Shown piece by piece: positions 1 through 13,637 of a DNA stretch of 64,000 nt; within the stretch, counting starts at the first letter, position 1; each line of letters opens with the position of its first letter. The translations under genes were made by a program, and so were the position numbers. Origin of the DNA: Larimichthys crocea (taxonomy: Eukaryota > Chordata > Actinopteri > Sciaenidae); the NCBI RefSeq assembly GCF_000972845.2, contig NC_040012.1, positions 11,468,930-11,532,929 of the forward strand, read 5' to 3'. The notes under the pieces were generated by a model. The model was not told the origin of the DNA and did not search any database. It saw only the letters and a program-made list of their open reading frames with translations.

Positions 1-317
1 CTCGGAGAAGCACACTGCTGCAGTGCACTATTTCTGGGCTCCTGGCAGGAAGAGACAGGTGTGAGCTCTTGTGGAGGGAGAAAACCTGCTGAAAGGTGCT
101 ACAGCACTCCACTGCTTCAGGAGTGATGGTGCATGGTGCAAAAAATAACTACGATCCACCACCCTTCCCCTACCTCTAGTGTGACCGAGGTAGCTTAAAA
201 ACTGTTGAGAGTCAAGGTCAGTGTTTGGGGATCAAAAAGGTAAAGGCTTGCGTGGCTGTTATTTTTGACTGATAGGCCCTTTTGTCTGTACTGAGTCTGA
301 ACCGGCTCGCATGGCCG

Positions 318-336
318 CTGCTGCTGCTGCTGCTGC
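318..336. repeat. CTG trinucleotide repeat (6 units)
   Basis: Six tandem CTG units lie in the AGAP intron. The open frame over them reads as poly-leucine and has no other support as a gene. Confidence 0.9.
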
Positions 337-673
337 ATGCCAATGAGATCAGCACAGCAGTGTCAGTTTTGCGCCTCATCACAGTGACAGCTGCAGGATG
401 GCCGACATTATGTCGACATCGGTCTCTCTCTCATAACACAAGCCTTGACTATCTAGTGAAACAGGAATGGTATTCAGAGGGCCGAGAAAGAACCATATGA
501 ACGATGATACTAAAAAGGTATCAGAGTAGGCTGTTTATGATAAAATCTCAGCTACTCGTTGTATGAATACCAATGAAATCCTGGACTCAAGAGGAGTGGA
601 GCAGAAAAATATTTGACACACAGTATAGAGCTTATGTTATGTTTCAGGGGAGAGGGTACACAATCTTTTTGAC

Positions 674-798
674 TAATGTTCCTTGTTGATTAACCTGTAG
701 ATTTTTTTGATTAACCAATTTTTTGTTTGGTCCATCAATTTACAGATTTTTGTTGTCCCAAAACCCAAGATGACATCCTCTGATTTTAGTCACCAACT
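674..798. mobile_element. Fragment of the common fish inverted-repeat element (MITE)
   Basis: The stretch contains GATTAACC, GTTTGGTCCATCAATTT and CCAAAACCCAAGATGACATC in the order seen in a very common percomorph non-autonomous DNA element, which begins near a run like 'gctgaaac...gattaa'. It is related to the fuller copy at 4579-4981. Only one end and part of the body remain here. Family recognition is from memory, not a database search. Confidence 0.55.
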
Positions 799-3700
799 AT
801 TTTGTTAACAGTTCAACGCAAGAATACTTTCTTAACTTTTAGAGGCTTGGGTGGGTACAATTATCACAAGAAAATAAGCAAACATTAGAAGAAAATCTAA
901 AATAACAATTTTATTCAGCCACAATCTTTTTTCGTCTGTTGTCCTTTCTTTTCCCCCCTCAGATATTTATCCTGCAAGCTGTGGATGCTGAAAAAAAACC
1001 AACTGTTTGTTTGAGGGCATGAAACCGACTCTTCTTAAAGCTACCAGTTAAATCATTTTAAATACTTAAATACGCACGTCTTTATGCAAGAAAATGCATA
1101 AAGGTCAGAATATTAAATAGGTGAAAACTAGATGAATCCTTGTGCGAGGCATGGTTCAAATAAAAAGCATACAGTCTCGGGTTTCAGGACAGTTTGGGAA
1201 ATGATGTAACAGGAAACAAACATAATGAAAACTGAATGAGTTTTACCGAAATGAGGCAAATCAGGTTTTCCCAAGACTGCAACAAACAAGTCCACGTCCT
1301 TTGATGTTATTCCTTTTGTGCCAGTATGCAGTCAGAAGCAGGGTAGACTACCCAATGCACTGGGTGCCAATGAGCAGGATCAAACAGATGATTTAAGTCC
1401 CAGAAATCTAATAAAACCACTCAAGTTTAAATTTAAAACAAGTGGAAACAGGGTCGTTCCTAAAGGAAGGAAGAAGGAGACACACACTCTTCAGTAGATG
1501 ATGCTTATTTCATATTTCATCATCAGCCGAGCGCCACTCGAACATCTACATGCATGTATCCCGGTGACATCACTGCTTTAATCTTGCACCGATGTCGCCC
1601 TAATGTGTGCTGGGAGACAAAGTCTGACGAAGTTACCCTCAAAGTGAGTGATTATTTCAAGGCTCATCACCTTCACCGGTTACACTACAGCGGAGAGGTG
1701 ATCAGATAAAATCAAAATTGATTTCAATCTAATGCAGAAATTAAAGGAGTGATGAGCGTGTGGGCTTCTTAAGCTGCCGGATATGAATTCACTCTTTACT
1801 GAAGATGCTGGAGACAGCAAGTCTGTCAGTAATGGAAATGTTATTTTACAGTCCACCGCAGTTGCAAAAAGTTATTTGATTCAAGACTTTCAGAAAAGGT
1901 ATAAAAATACACCGTCTTGATTTACCACTAATCAAAACCCGGCACGATAAAGTGTGCGAGACAAGCGACGAGACTGTGATTGTGTGTAGTGTCAATCTTG
2001 ATAGTAATTTCCTGCTACTCAAATGGCAAATTAACTTCCAGTGTAAACTGTAAGGAGGTAAATACATGTTTGCTTATGAAATACTTGACAGATAAGCAGC
2101 TGCTCTTGGGATTCAGTCTGATTTGCGCTGGCTTTCACTTCCTCGGTGCTAAGTAGACTTAGCTTTGAGGGCACACACTGAAAAAGTCATGACACATGCA
2201 CATTCGGCATGAAACAAACACCACTGAGAATACCGAACATACACCGAGGCCGTACTTGCTAGGATCCTGCAGGGCACTGGCCGTGAATAAACTCTCTTGA
2301 CTATTCTAATGTCTGTTCTAATAATAAAAAATATGTGGGAGAAGGATTGCTAATTATCCTCTTCACATGTAAATAGCCGCTGTAATCCTGTTGGTGTCTC
2401 CATATCTTCTAATGGTCCAGCAATGACTCATGCTGCAACAGATCTAGAGGCCTAGAGAAACATGTATCCATCTATCAAGGTATTCAAGAAGCTTAGTCAT
2501 GAGTACAGTTACCAGGTGCTTTGATGCATGTAAAGTCACATGTTCCTGCATATTTTATGGCTTATTGACAGAGGAAATCATCACATATTTCAAAACTAAT
2601 ACATGTCATGCCTATTAGAGGTGCAGCTTGAATTTATTTAGATGTGGGTCCATTTTCTGTTGATTTAATTGAGCTCCATTATTGTGCGAAAAGCTCTTCT
2701 GAATGAGAATCACCAGCAGCATAGTCATGTCCCTTTAAAGCTAAGGCTTCTGTAGTGTTCATGAATTTCCCTTCCCCAGAAAACGTAATTGAAATAACAC
2801 CACCGCAGAGTAAAAATCAGGATATAAGAACATGAGTAAAAGACATACAGGTCACTTGGGGGGAAAAGTACCTCAACTGTCTGGGCTCACTCAAGCAAAG
2901 ACATAAAATAAATGAGAAATATGGTCAGTCAAGTGATAAGGATAGAGTCTGACACACTGGCCTTTTTCAGATACCCCAGATAGACTCCCGGTTTCCACAG
3001 ATAATAACCAAAACATAATAGCATCTGTGAATAGCCCCTGGAGAAGATACAGCTGCAGAGAGTAAACAAATAGCTAATCTGACTTTAGCCAACAACTGAG
3101 CACGGCGCCTTGACACAATAAACGGAGGAGATCCATCTAAATCCCAACATAAGCTCAGCCCACGTACATGCGTACGAGACGGGCATAACACAACAAGACA
3201 TCCTCTATTTCTGCATCCCCCCGGTGCTCATCGGTAATAGCATTTGTTGCCGTGACTCCTTTTGTAGCCTCACTTCAATCTGATCCGGTGTGTACCTACT
3301 TAGTTCCTCTGTTAGGTTTCACATCTGAGGTCAAAAAGAATGCTGTCCTGGTGTGTATGTGGTGGCAGAGCATCACCACAGGGGGTCACTGTTGCTGTAT
3401 AAAATTGCTTTAATACATTTAGGCAGATAAAGTACTATATATTTTTTTAGTCTTTTCTGCAGCAATAGGCCTCTTTTGCTATATGCACTGAAAGGGAATC
3501 TGATGATACATGACTTTTTTAAATGCATATTTCCACCAACCATCTAAAGCCTGCTTATAGTTTCTAAAATCCTGATAAAAGATACAAAAGATCTGTTCTC
3601 CAAACCCTCCCTAAGTTTTATAAGCATATAGTTTAACTTCCATGGATCTTAAATATTAACCATAGCCACACAAGACTAAGATCTGCCAGCTTGTGCTCAC

Positions 3701-4578
3701 TATGGACAATCCACCACCAGCATGCACTGAGAGGCTTGGAAGACGGATATTACATAAGAAGCTCATCAGTGGGGTAGTGGCCCACGCACTTGCATCCTCT
3801 GTGGAATCTCTCACTGTTGATCGGCCTCTCACTCAAAGTAAGAACAAAATGGCTGAGGTGACTGGCTGTGGGGGGAAAATGCAGCAGAGAGGCTGCAAAT
3901 TTATGTGAATAATTATCCATTAAACAGCCGCTGCTGGATGGAAATGAAGTAGGCGTGTATATGATTTTGGAGAAATGGCAGCCGACGTCCCAACTCGCTC
4001 AACATATTTACACACAAGATCAAAAGCTACAGGCAGGGAGCGTTAATTAGGCTCTTACAGAAAAACAAACATTATTCATGCATTGCATTAATAAATGTAT
4101 GGATTTCCATGTTTACTCATCGCCTTTTATGTTAAGGATGTCACGTGTAAAAAGCAGACTGTGGTCAGTGGTGTCTTCATTGTGGTTGGAGTGAGTACTA
4201 ATGTGACAACCACAAAATCCTTGACCTTTAATACAAGGCTGCATTTTTACTATACATTAGTTTTCATGGGAGTTCGAGCTCTCAAGAGCGCTCTACTTAT
4301 AAAGGTGAGTGTCTGTGAAAGAGCAAACTGGTTGTAGTGAACATTTTGTTTGCATGCAAATCCCTCTGCATGCTGTGATGGGTAACAGTATAACATACAG
4401 AGTACAGCTGAGCTTAATGTTATTTTTAATATTTATTAATCTGCCTGTTTTATCTATTTTCTCCAATAGTTAATGAATCATTTGGTCGATGAAATGTGAA
4501 TGAATAAAAAGACAAAAAAACTGTGAAAAGTCTCCACGTTAACGTCTTTAGCCGTTTCGTCTGACTAGAAGTCTAAGT
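799..4578. other. Intron sequence, nothing identified
   Basis: AT-rich intronic DNA. Open frames of 70-80 codons occur on both strands but show no codon bias, no splice-site framing and no recognisable protein motif. A palindromic TTGCATGCAA with an overlapping octamer ATGCAAAT lies near 4352, which could be a POU-type site, but single motifs of this kind are common by chance. Confidence 0.6.
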
Positions 4579-4981
4579 CAGTTTAGAGCTGAAACTTACA
4601 GTTGATTAACGATTAAGTTTACAAACAGAAAATGAATTTGCAGCTATTTTGATGATCAATTTATTATTTAAGTAGTTTTTCAGTTAAACATTCAGGTTTG
4701 CTTCTCGAATATTTTAATTTTAAGACTTATCTTTGTCCTATCTGAATTTTGTTGGGTTTTGGACTGTTGGTTGAATGAAACATGATGAAGTAATTGAAAT
4801 ATTTCACACTGTGCTACTAGAACTTATAATGGCAATTTCAGTTCAGAAAATACAACCTTTACAGTTCAGAAGCTGGAATCAAATAAATATTTGGCATTTT
4901 TGCTTTTATAATGACCTAAATTGATTGATGATTGTTGATTATCTAATCATTTTTGTCAACTAATCGTCTCAGCACTAACTG
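4579..4981. mobile_element. Non-autonomous inverted-repeat DNA element (MITE), near full length
   Basis: The left end CAGTTTAGAGCTGAAAC and the reverse complement of the right end CAGTTAGTGCTGAGAC match as imperfect terminal inverted repeats. Inside both ends are GATTAA/ATCGA-type runs. The body carries 'gttgggttttggactgttggttg' type and 'cagaagctggaatc' type stretches characteristic of a widespread percomorph repeat. It encodes no protein. Related fragments lie at 674-798, 15250-15365 and 20001-20296. The superfamily (hAT-like or other) is not settled by what is visible. Confidence 0.75.
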
Positions 4982-5367
4982 TAAGGCAACTCTCTGCTCA
5001 TGACAAACAAGCCTGGTGTGGCACATGACCTTCTACACGTCACATCCACAAAACACAATCATCTACGTGTCAACAGCAGCTGAAGAACGGACAAATCCTC
5101 TCCCATCCAGGTGCTCCCTGACTGTCATGTTTTCACAAACCGCTGTCAGTGGTCGATCTGCGGCACGCCACAAAAGGTAGGGGTGTGAGATGTTGTGACC
5201 CTCCTCAATTCCCAGCAGATGGACGGGGGTCAACACCGCTGTCAGATCATCAGCATCAAGCCTCCGTGCAGCATGTGCTGTGTGCCAATTGCCTGCCTCC
5301 GCTCTCACCGGCCCACAAACCCCTGTTGACTCCACGCCCACTTGCCCATCCATTGCACAGGCAACCA

Positions 5368-5381
5368 GTTGCCTAGGCAAC
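5368..5381. promoter_or_regulatory. Perfect X-box palindrome (RFX-type site)
   Basis: GTTGCCTAGGCAAC is a perfect 14-bp palindrome and fits the RFX X-box consensus of two GTTGCC half sites back to back. A further GGCAACC half site lies just upstream (5360-5365). It sits in a locally GC-rich patch of the AGAP intron. RFX factors bind such sites in promoters and enhancers of ciliary and neural genes. Binding here is inference from the motif alone. Confidence 0.45.
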
Positions 5382-6942
5382 CTCGAAGCGCTCGCGCCTG
5401 TTTAAGTGTCAAGACGAATCCTATTTTACATTTCACTTGCACAACAGTTCGTTTTTCATTCATCCAGTCATTCATGAATTTATTTCTGCATCTGCCAGTC
5501 TGTTTCTGTGAGCAAACCCGATGCTCAAATTTTAACTCAGCATTACAGTTTCCAAATCAAACTGTAACCTGACATGTGAAATCAGGGAACTCAGCCTCAC
5601 ACGGTTTTTCTGTCAGTCCTACAGATGATCAGAACGACTAAAACTGCCACAGTCTTCCATCTTCACAAAGTAGGCCACGGGCAGTGAAAAAAACTGATAC
5701 AGATCATTTTCAAATAGCTCTGAGAGATGAGTATAAATTTAAATTCAAATTACTGTGTGCTATTTCCACCAAAGAGATTTGTATGCGTAGGAATGAATGT
5801 GAAATGAAACACAGAAAACGTATACTAAGTAAGCATAATATCACCAAGTGGCATAATTTCAGTTACATAACAGGAGATGGTTTTTAGGAGACTGACCTGC
5901 TGCACAACTTACCTGTTAAGAAACTGTAATGAATGCACCAAAATCAAGTGTCCATGGACTGTTAGACATCTGATAGGTGACCGAACTGGCTTTCAGATAA
6001 ATCAATTCAAAAACTTAAATTACCATAATGCAGCAACAGTCCATTTTAGAAGCATTTCATGCAGCCATTCGCATATTAATCCAGTCTAAAGTGATTTTTT
6101 TTTGCAGAGTCACCCATCACCCAGCAATCAAAGGCAGCCTCGACTCTACACCCAGTTTGACTGCTGCGCAGCCATCACACTAGCCAGCACTATTTCCTCC
6201 CTCTATCAGAAAAAAACATTGGATCAGGAAATTGGAAAAATGTCTTTCTGCTGTTTGGTTTTGTGTCAGAGAGAAAGGATGCAGAAAAAGAAAGAAGAAA
6301 AAAAAACACACACACACAACAGAAACATAATCACAAATAACATTCAGTTCACCCCAGCTGCTGTTGCATTCATCAATGCCAACGCTCTGTCAAAGGAAGG
6401 GGGGTGGCACACACAGGCAAACTCACTATGAAACACATGCGCGCACAACCCGCAAACACGCAACCACAAACACACAACACACACGGCTGGAGGCTGATGC
6501 TGTGCTCATCAGTGTCACTGCTGCCGAGCCCCTTGCTGCACAAATCACAGCAAGAGTGCAGACACTGGAAGGAAGAGGATGCTTACATAAAGGCGAACAT
6601 AGAAACAAAGGCTTTATGGGATACAAACATCCCCTGGCGTGAAACTTAGACAACATGTAGAGTACGATAGAGAAGAAAAAATACACACAAAATAACTTCC
6701 AATTAAAAAAAAAAAAGTCTGGCAATAACCCTTTTGAAGTCTAACACGCAAACACCACAAAATGGTGGCTCGACGAAACTATAAGCTCAACAATTGCACA
6801 GCCTTAAAGACAAACAAGCACCTTTATCAAGACCAGCTCAGTGTTTCCATGGGTGTTGTATTTCTTTATTCCTCATTCTACATTCAACAGAGCACTGCTG
6901 TCATGCTCTGTACAGCCGCCCACGTTCACCCTTGCAGAGTGT

Positions 6943-6973
6943 GAGAGAAAAAGAGAGAGAGGAAGAGAGGGAC

Positions 6974-7015
<42 letters not shown>
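6943..7015. repeat. GA/TC microsatellite
   Basis: Imperfect GA-rich sequence becomes an uninterrupted (GA)n run at 6979-7015. Open frames through it on both strands are products of the repeat (Arg-Glu or Ser-Leu strings). Confidence 0.95.
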
Positions 7016-7019
<4 letters not shown>

Positions 7020-10000
7020 AGGGAGGTAGAAGAGAAAACCTTGATTTCACAGTGAGAGACCAACGATACATTATGGGAGGGCAAACCATATTGCTCCATG
7101 CTGTTTTTCTTACAAATCACTACATGACCAAACAATACGCTCACATATTGTACGATTCCAAGGAGGCATGCCAGGCCTTGATTACTAAAGCCAAGGTTGC
7201 ACAGCTGAACAAAGCCGAAAGGAAATACGCGCTAGCTAAATAAGCACAAGTTTGTGGTTACCAACATGTTTACCCTTCCTAAACCTCAACAATTTACTAG
7301 CAAATTGAAATTAAATGGGAGAAAAATGCTCTTTTTATTTGATAATTAAACAGCGAAGATTCAGGTACTGTTTATCCCTCAGGTCAGAGCAACATTGATT
7401 TTTATGGAAGGAAAGAACAACTCCCGCTTCAGTTATTTCTAATACACATACAATAAAATACTAAATACTCCTGTGCCTCTGTCTAGACACGATTTTAAAT
7501 TTTAAATCATGAATACTGCAGCGCCATTAGGAAAACGGTGTTTACAAAATACAGCTTTCATGATTAAGGGGCAGAGAAATGCAAACTAAGTGCAGTTATG
7601 TTGTCAGACCAACAATTTTCCATGCTATAAGCTCAAGATCTTTAAATTGTATAATGGTAGAGGTGGAGACACACACTGGACAGGGCATTAGGTCATGTTC
7701 TCTGTGTTTTTTTGTGAATTTGGACTGCAATTAACTCATATGCAGAATATTTTAATCGCCACTATTTAGATTCATATTGGGGAACGCAGCTCGCAATGTT
7801 GTTTGGTACAAGGGTGGTGTGTAGTAGTTTACACACTGTAGAGGCTGCTGACAACAAAATGATACCAGTCCGAATGAAATGGGAATCGTGTTGGACTTGA
7901 CTGATCCGTGTTAGGATGTGAACATCCCTTATGGCCGTGACCCCCGTAATACTGTGATGTGGAGGAAATCCATCAGAGGCAGTTCATCAGTGAGGCTCAG
8001 CTCCTCTCCAGGGACGAGACTCATGGCTCATATTCAATGGCACTCATTTGTGAGAATACACAAACATCGCCCTCCCCTTCTCAGTCCACCCCCAAACAGC
8101 CTATTATAACTTCCTGCCCTCGTCTCCTCTCCCAGCAGACCACTGAGCTGACAGGATATGAAAGGTGAAAGCAAAGCAGTGGCCACCAGTTTAATACAAC
8201 TTGTCTGACTGGTTGCTATGAAGGAAAAGAGGTGTGAAAAAGGAGATAATCAGATGTTTTGGCACCAGCAGTCCGCTGAGTGAACTAAAATTATTTCTCC
8301 ATGCAGCCTGAATTCCATCTGTGTTACCAACCACACTGTCAGAGACAAAATGTTCCATATTTAGCTTGCTATAAGCACAGAACCTCGTAATAATGGAGAG
8401 GAGATTACTTCATTCTCCATCTTTGCTCAGTTCACCAATTATCCATCCCTATATTGAATCAAATGACAAGAGGGTCAAAGCTGGCAGTATCTGGTGCACG
8501 CTCTATCCACAGCATGAATAGCATTATTAATAGAGTGTAGCACATGCCAGCCAATATATAAAGTACAGCACACAGTATGAACACATGCTCAGCGCATCTT
8601 TGGGCTCCTCATCTCTGCAGCCAGGTATTAGGTACCTCATTACTTGGAGAAAGATAGCTCTGTGCAGTTCAGTGCTCTCCAGGGGAATAAGGCTTGGAAA
8701 GAGACTACGCACCTCTGCCTTAACTGCTTTATTTAGGTGGTTACCACAAGAGGAGAGGGAGGAAAGAAAGCCCTTTTTATACTATTAAATTAAACCTGCA
8801 CAGCAAAAAAAAAATATATAAAAAGATTACAGAATAACTGCATTGATCTAGGGGTGCTGCTTGACTGCAATACGGCCCCAAAGAGATGCTTCTCTGCAGC
8901 CTGTGCCTGATCCATAATCATGGGCATGTTTTGGATGCCAGATGAGCTAGATGTTGTCTTGTTGAGAGGCAGGGCAGCCTACGTCAGCACTTTCAGGCCA
9001 CTGGCCAACAGCACTGAGCGAGGACGTAGGACAGACAAGCATGATCTGCAAAAAGGCCTTTTCCCTCCAGGATTTTCCTCTCGAGCCTGGCAGTGCTCTG
9101 AGCCTGTGAGTCTAATTCTGCTACTAGGCCAGTCCCTGGCATCCTCTCCAGATGGTGGTGAACAGGGGGGTGAACAGGGAGATTAGGAAGAGAGTGATGA
9201 CTGGTTCCTGACTACACATCCGGTGGCTGAGTCCCATTCTCCTCCTCCTCCTGCCGTCATATGCCAGGCACGGCCACGGAGACCGGATGCTCCCATGTCT
9301 TTGTGTTTGAGCGAGGTGTTAAGCTGTTTATTAGTAACATGACATGATGCTGTGTGTAAGTCAACATAATACAAATACTAATAGAGGCCACATAAAGCCG
9401 AGAGAACAAAATGGAGTGCAGTACTGCAAAATAATGATTTATTCGCTTCTGCACAGCCATTGTTCTGTTTCATTGGATAAATACTGAATATTTACGTGTA
9501 AAACCAGACAGAAAAATTACGTACGGATGTAATTTGTAATTACAATTAGATTCTATTGGAGCAAAACACTAACTGCGCCGGTTAACAGCTTTCAAATCAT
9601 TGCTTCACAAAAAACATCCCCCTTTTTTTTGCATCATAAGAGCTAACTTAAACTTTATTATTGTGAAACAGAAGTGAAAACTAAAACATGGAAATAACTT
9701 TGGGCCCGAGAATGAGACAATCTGTGTGAGAGAGAACGAGAGACAGACGGGGAGGATGAGGGGAAAAAGTGATGTAGAGAGTGGAGCAGAATGAATGAAG
9801 GACGGCAAGCAAAAGACCATAAGAGACCGTCACAGCGAATTTCACACTCCCGAGGCTGGCAAAGCGAATCGTCTGGCCCAAAATGGTAAATTCAACTAGC
9901 GTGGAAAGAGTTGCATCAGCTTCTATTTTCTCAAACTTCTGGATAACTTTCAAAAGATGCTCCCGCCAAACTCCTGCTATGTGATGCTGAAAGAATGCTA

Positions 10001-13000
10001 GAAAACAGTAGGAAAACAAAGAATCGGAGACTTCCCCCCTTTGTTCGGAAAAGTTGATGATACAGAAAAGTGGCAACTCTTGCAAAAAAAAAAAGAAGAA
10101 GAGAAGTGGTGGCGCTACAGAGGAAAGGATGTTGCATATTTTGTCATTTTTACCCAAATTGCTATCATTACCAATATGCATAATCTCAAAGCCCTAAAGA
10201 CAGTTATGAATCATCAAAACCGGTCGTCTTGCTAGTTGCTACTATCATCTCCCTCTTATTTCTATCTTCTACATATTGCATAAAAGGAAAGAGGACAAAG
10301 AGGAAGAAGAGATGAGGAGCAATCAGGGGAACTAACGCAAAAGTTGCTGCGTTGTTGTGACTGTGCAGGTTGATTTATGAGGCTGCAGATCTTACATAAC
10401 TCCATTGATATAGAGAAGCCATGAGCCACACCACAGGGTGGCAATGAAAGATTCCTGCACTGCCTGTACCCATGTCACGTCCCTTGATTTTACGGAAACA
10501 TGGGAGGAAATGCAGAAAAGAAAGGAACCGTCTGGATCACAAAAGCCGGATCATCTGATGCCGATGTCGACGCTCAGGTGTTCAAGCCAGTTACAACACG
10601 TACAGCATGTAATGTGACCAAAAAACATCCAAAATCACATGAAAGCACACATGGTCATTTTCTCCTTTGATCTGACACACCATACCATTATGATGTGTAT
10701 TTTAGTAAATGAGGTCATTTTCACAAATACTGCTGAAAGAGCTAAAACAAAATTATAAATGTCGGGTGATTACAGGCAGTGTGGTGGTGTGACCATAAAC
10801 ACGTTTCTCCCAAAGCTGGAATCAAAAGAGCAAAAAATACACCTGGTTATGACACACAGGAACGACTGAAAAGCGAGGAATGAGTTTTATGGACGTGCGG
10901 ATGGAGAGCTGCGGTCTTGTTAAATGGTTATTTCTGAGGGTACCATAATTACATATTGTCATGGGTTTTAAGATATCGACAGTTTAAACCTTGGAAATGT
11001 GTATTCATGGAGGTGTGACTAGTTTATCCCAGTCATTACCAGAGAAGAAAATGACACTGTGTTCATTTGGGCAGCAGTCAGCCGATTCATTACAAACAAA
11101 TTGATCAATGGTGCTTAAATTTGCCAACCACGAATACGCCACTCAGCGTCTGAGGCGGCACAGTTTATCTGTAGCCTCATATATCCAACATGGGACTTGA
11201 AATAAGCCGGTTAAGCAGTAATGTTATGAGATTGTTAGTATGCTGAGGGCATGGGAATACATGCCGTATATAATTATTATACTTAGTGCCTTTACATTAG
11301 CATTTAGCTTAAAGCACCACATATGGTGATATGGCTATTTTGTTTGTCTATGAATGCATATACAATATATTTTGTCTCTTTGTCTTGACTTAGCAACCAC
11401 ACATATTTGTCTCTAGCCAGAAGCCACTATCCAGTTTTTTAGTTGTGCATCACGTTATTTAATATGTATCACACACGCCCTTTTAAAATGTTTGTGTGGC
11501 CACACTGTCCATGTCAATATGATGATTAGGCGATGTAAACAAAGTCCATATCACTCTGAAGGTGCCAAGTGGAAACCGCTCCAACCACAGACTCTCACCC
11601 CCGACTGCAGCACGACCATAGGGAGCTCTGTCACGCCGTAAAAATCAGAGCTAAAGGGACGTGGGTGTTGTATTTCGACTGACACACCACCATGAGTCAG
11701 TGCACATGTTAAATGATAAATACTGAGACCAGTGCAAGTAAGGAATGATAAATAGCAAAGTGTGGACTGCACTTAAAAACTCAGTTAGCATAAATCAATG
11801 CTATGAGACATAAAACAAGTTGTATTCTGAGGTCTTGTGGTTATTATTAATCAAAAAAAAGGACTGAGATATATGAATGTGCTGGCGAGTTTATACAGTT
11901 ATCAGGAATGACAGATGAACAAATCACCCACAGGGTTAGATCCATTAATGATATATGATGGGTTCTTATTTAAATGTAAAGTGACTACTACTTTCTAATG
12001 TCCCATTTTCACCAGCTCAGTACATCAAGCTAAGCTCATATGTATACCCAAGATACATGAGATTTGAGTACTTCTGTGTAATGTAGACTCTATAGTTTGG
12101 TGTTTTTTTCCTCACTACTTTCATGATAGCAGCGTCACTGTCAGCACCGTGCCATTCCCGTCACTTGTGCCATGCCAGGCTCTGACCACAATTGCTCATG
12201 AAACAGCATGAGAGTCCCAACCATATGGAAATTCTGCATAAGGAGTGTCTTCCACTGCAGAATAGCTGAAATGTACACAATAATTACATGGCTGGCTTAG
12301 CAAGAGAAGAGGCGCAGGCGGATTGGACAAATTGCTACATGTTATAAGTGGGAAGGAAGTAGGCCAGCTGAGAGGATGGCATCCCCATCTGGGATCCTCT
12401 CTCTGGAGGTTATTACTATGAGCAATCCCCCCCATGCTTCACAAAGGGATCCAGAAACTCTTGTGTTCCTAAGACCTTTAATTCATCATCAGTACTGCTC
12501 TGCTTATAACCTGCCCTAGGCCATATGCTCCTTTTCTTTCACAGAGCATATGTCAGAAATAATAATATTGGAAATGTATTCAGTACAGAACCCAAAGGTT
12601 AATGTATCCCCCCTTTTTGCACTCGATTTTCAACAGATTAGAAAGGCAAATCAGCCAAGGTAACATTAGGACATTGCACATTGAGATTACTACTCTCATA
12701 TCTACTAAAAGAGTAAAACTCTTTGGGCATTCCAGCTCATGAAAACCAAATATTTTTGGTACTTTGTATTTAATTCCTTAGTGAGTCCCCTGATCCTCAG
12801 TTTACCTGCTGTCACACACAACGTCCAGATGGCCGTGTCCACAGAGCACAGCCTTACTGATACATAGCTACTGTTACACCCGATGTAACAGCTGGCTTTT
12901 AAAACTACTGAGGGTGAAAGGGCAAGGAGTCACAGCTTTGCCTCTTTCAGGTCCACAGAGCAGACGGTCAAACTCAGGATCGGCCGTGTATGGCATTCAT

Positions 13001-13282
13001 CCTGGTTCATCATCAAGCTGTATATGTTTATATCTAACAGTGCTTATGAGTGGTTGTGTTCATAATGGCGCGTGAGACTCACCTGCAGAGTTGCATGATG
13101 TTTGGGAATCCATCAAGGTAGACCAAAGGCGGCGAGGGCATGAGGGAGAGGAAACAAAAGGAAATCAATGAGAAGTTCAATAGGTGTTAAGTTGAAAATA
13201 AATCAGTTTGTCAGATCCTAAGTGGGTTACTCAATAAGGCAGTGTCTTCCATTATGAATTAATTATATCCGTTTGCCTATAT

Positions 13283-13637
13283 CACTGGTTCTCAAACTAT
13301 GGCACCTGTACATCTGGTGGTACACAACCTCCTTGTAGTGGTACTTGGAGGATCGCTGGAATGTAATTTAAAATGAATCTTTGCATTCCTTGAATTTTTT
13401 TGTTTTGATATCATCCTGTCAACGTTCATGCATGTAGTGGGCATCCATCCATGAATAGTTAGTTGGTTCTGTTCACGATTCAACACCAAATCATTTTAGT
13501 ATTTGAAATAAACCTGCCTCCTGCATAAACTTTCCGTAGCTGAAAAGGGTCGGCCACATTTCTGTATCTTAACGTGTCAAAATGGTGGTACTTTTTTATT
13601 TTCTGAGGTGGTACATGGTGTAAAAAGAGAAACACTG
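13283..13637. mobile_element. Non-autonomous hAT-like DNA element
   Basis: The left end CACTGGTTCTC and the reverse complement of the right end CAGTGTTTCTC agree at 9 of 11 positions and resemble the CAGTGGTTCTCAAACT termini of vertebrate hAT elements. The flanking octamers GCCTATAT and GCATGTAT agree at 6 of 8 positions, as expected of an old 8-bp hAT target duplication. 'GGTGGTAC' and 'GTGGTAC' runs repeat inside both ends. At about 355 bp without a transposase frame, it is a deletion derivative. Confidence 0.75.

Larger units (their letters stand above)
4982..13282. other. Intron sequence with microsatellites, no gene identified
   Basis: Apart from the X-box palindrome (5368-5381), the GA-rich tract (6943-7015) and short CA-rich runs near 6308-6320 and 6447-6482, I see no structured feature. 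The 5100-5400 part is GC-richer than its surroundings and gives a 105-codon open frame on the minus strand with no recognisable product. A 166-codon minus-strand frame at 9681-10181 includes a phenylalanine run from an A-rich tract and looks spurious. Confidence 0.6.

Noticed and set aside
5063..5380. 105-codon minus-strand frame in a GC-rich patch
   Set aside because: No domain, no splice-site framing and competing frames on the plus strand; GC richness alone lengthens chance frames.
6901..7144. Ser/Leu-rich and Arg/Glu-rich frames
   Set aside because: Both are translations of the GA microsatellite.
9681..10181. 166-codon minus-strand open frame
   Set aside because: It runs through an A-rich tract giving a poly-phenylalanine string, has no recognisable motif and overlaps another frame of similar length; chance is the simpler reading.
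13082..13150. Donor-like GTGAGT on the minus strand after an open MPSPPLVYLDGFPN frame, as an alternative AGAP first exon
   Set aside because: The frame would leave phase 2, which does not fit the phase-1 entry of the next AGAP exon, and no acceptor or promoter signal accompanies it.
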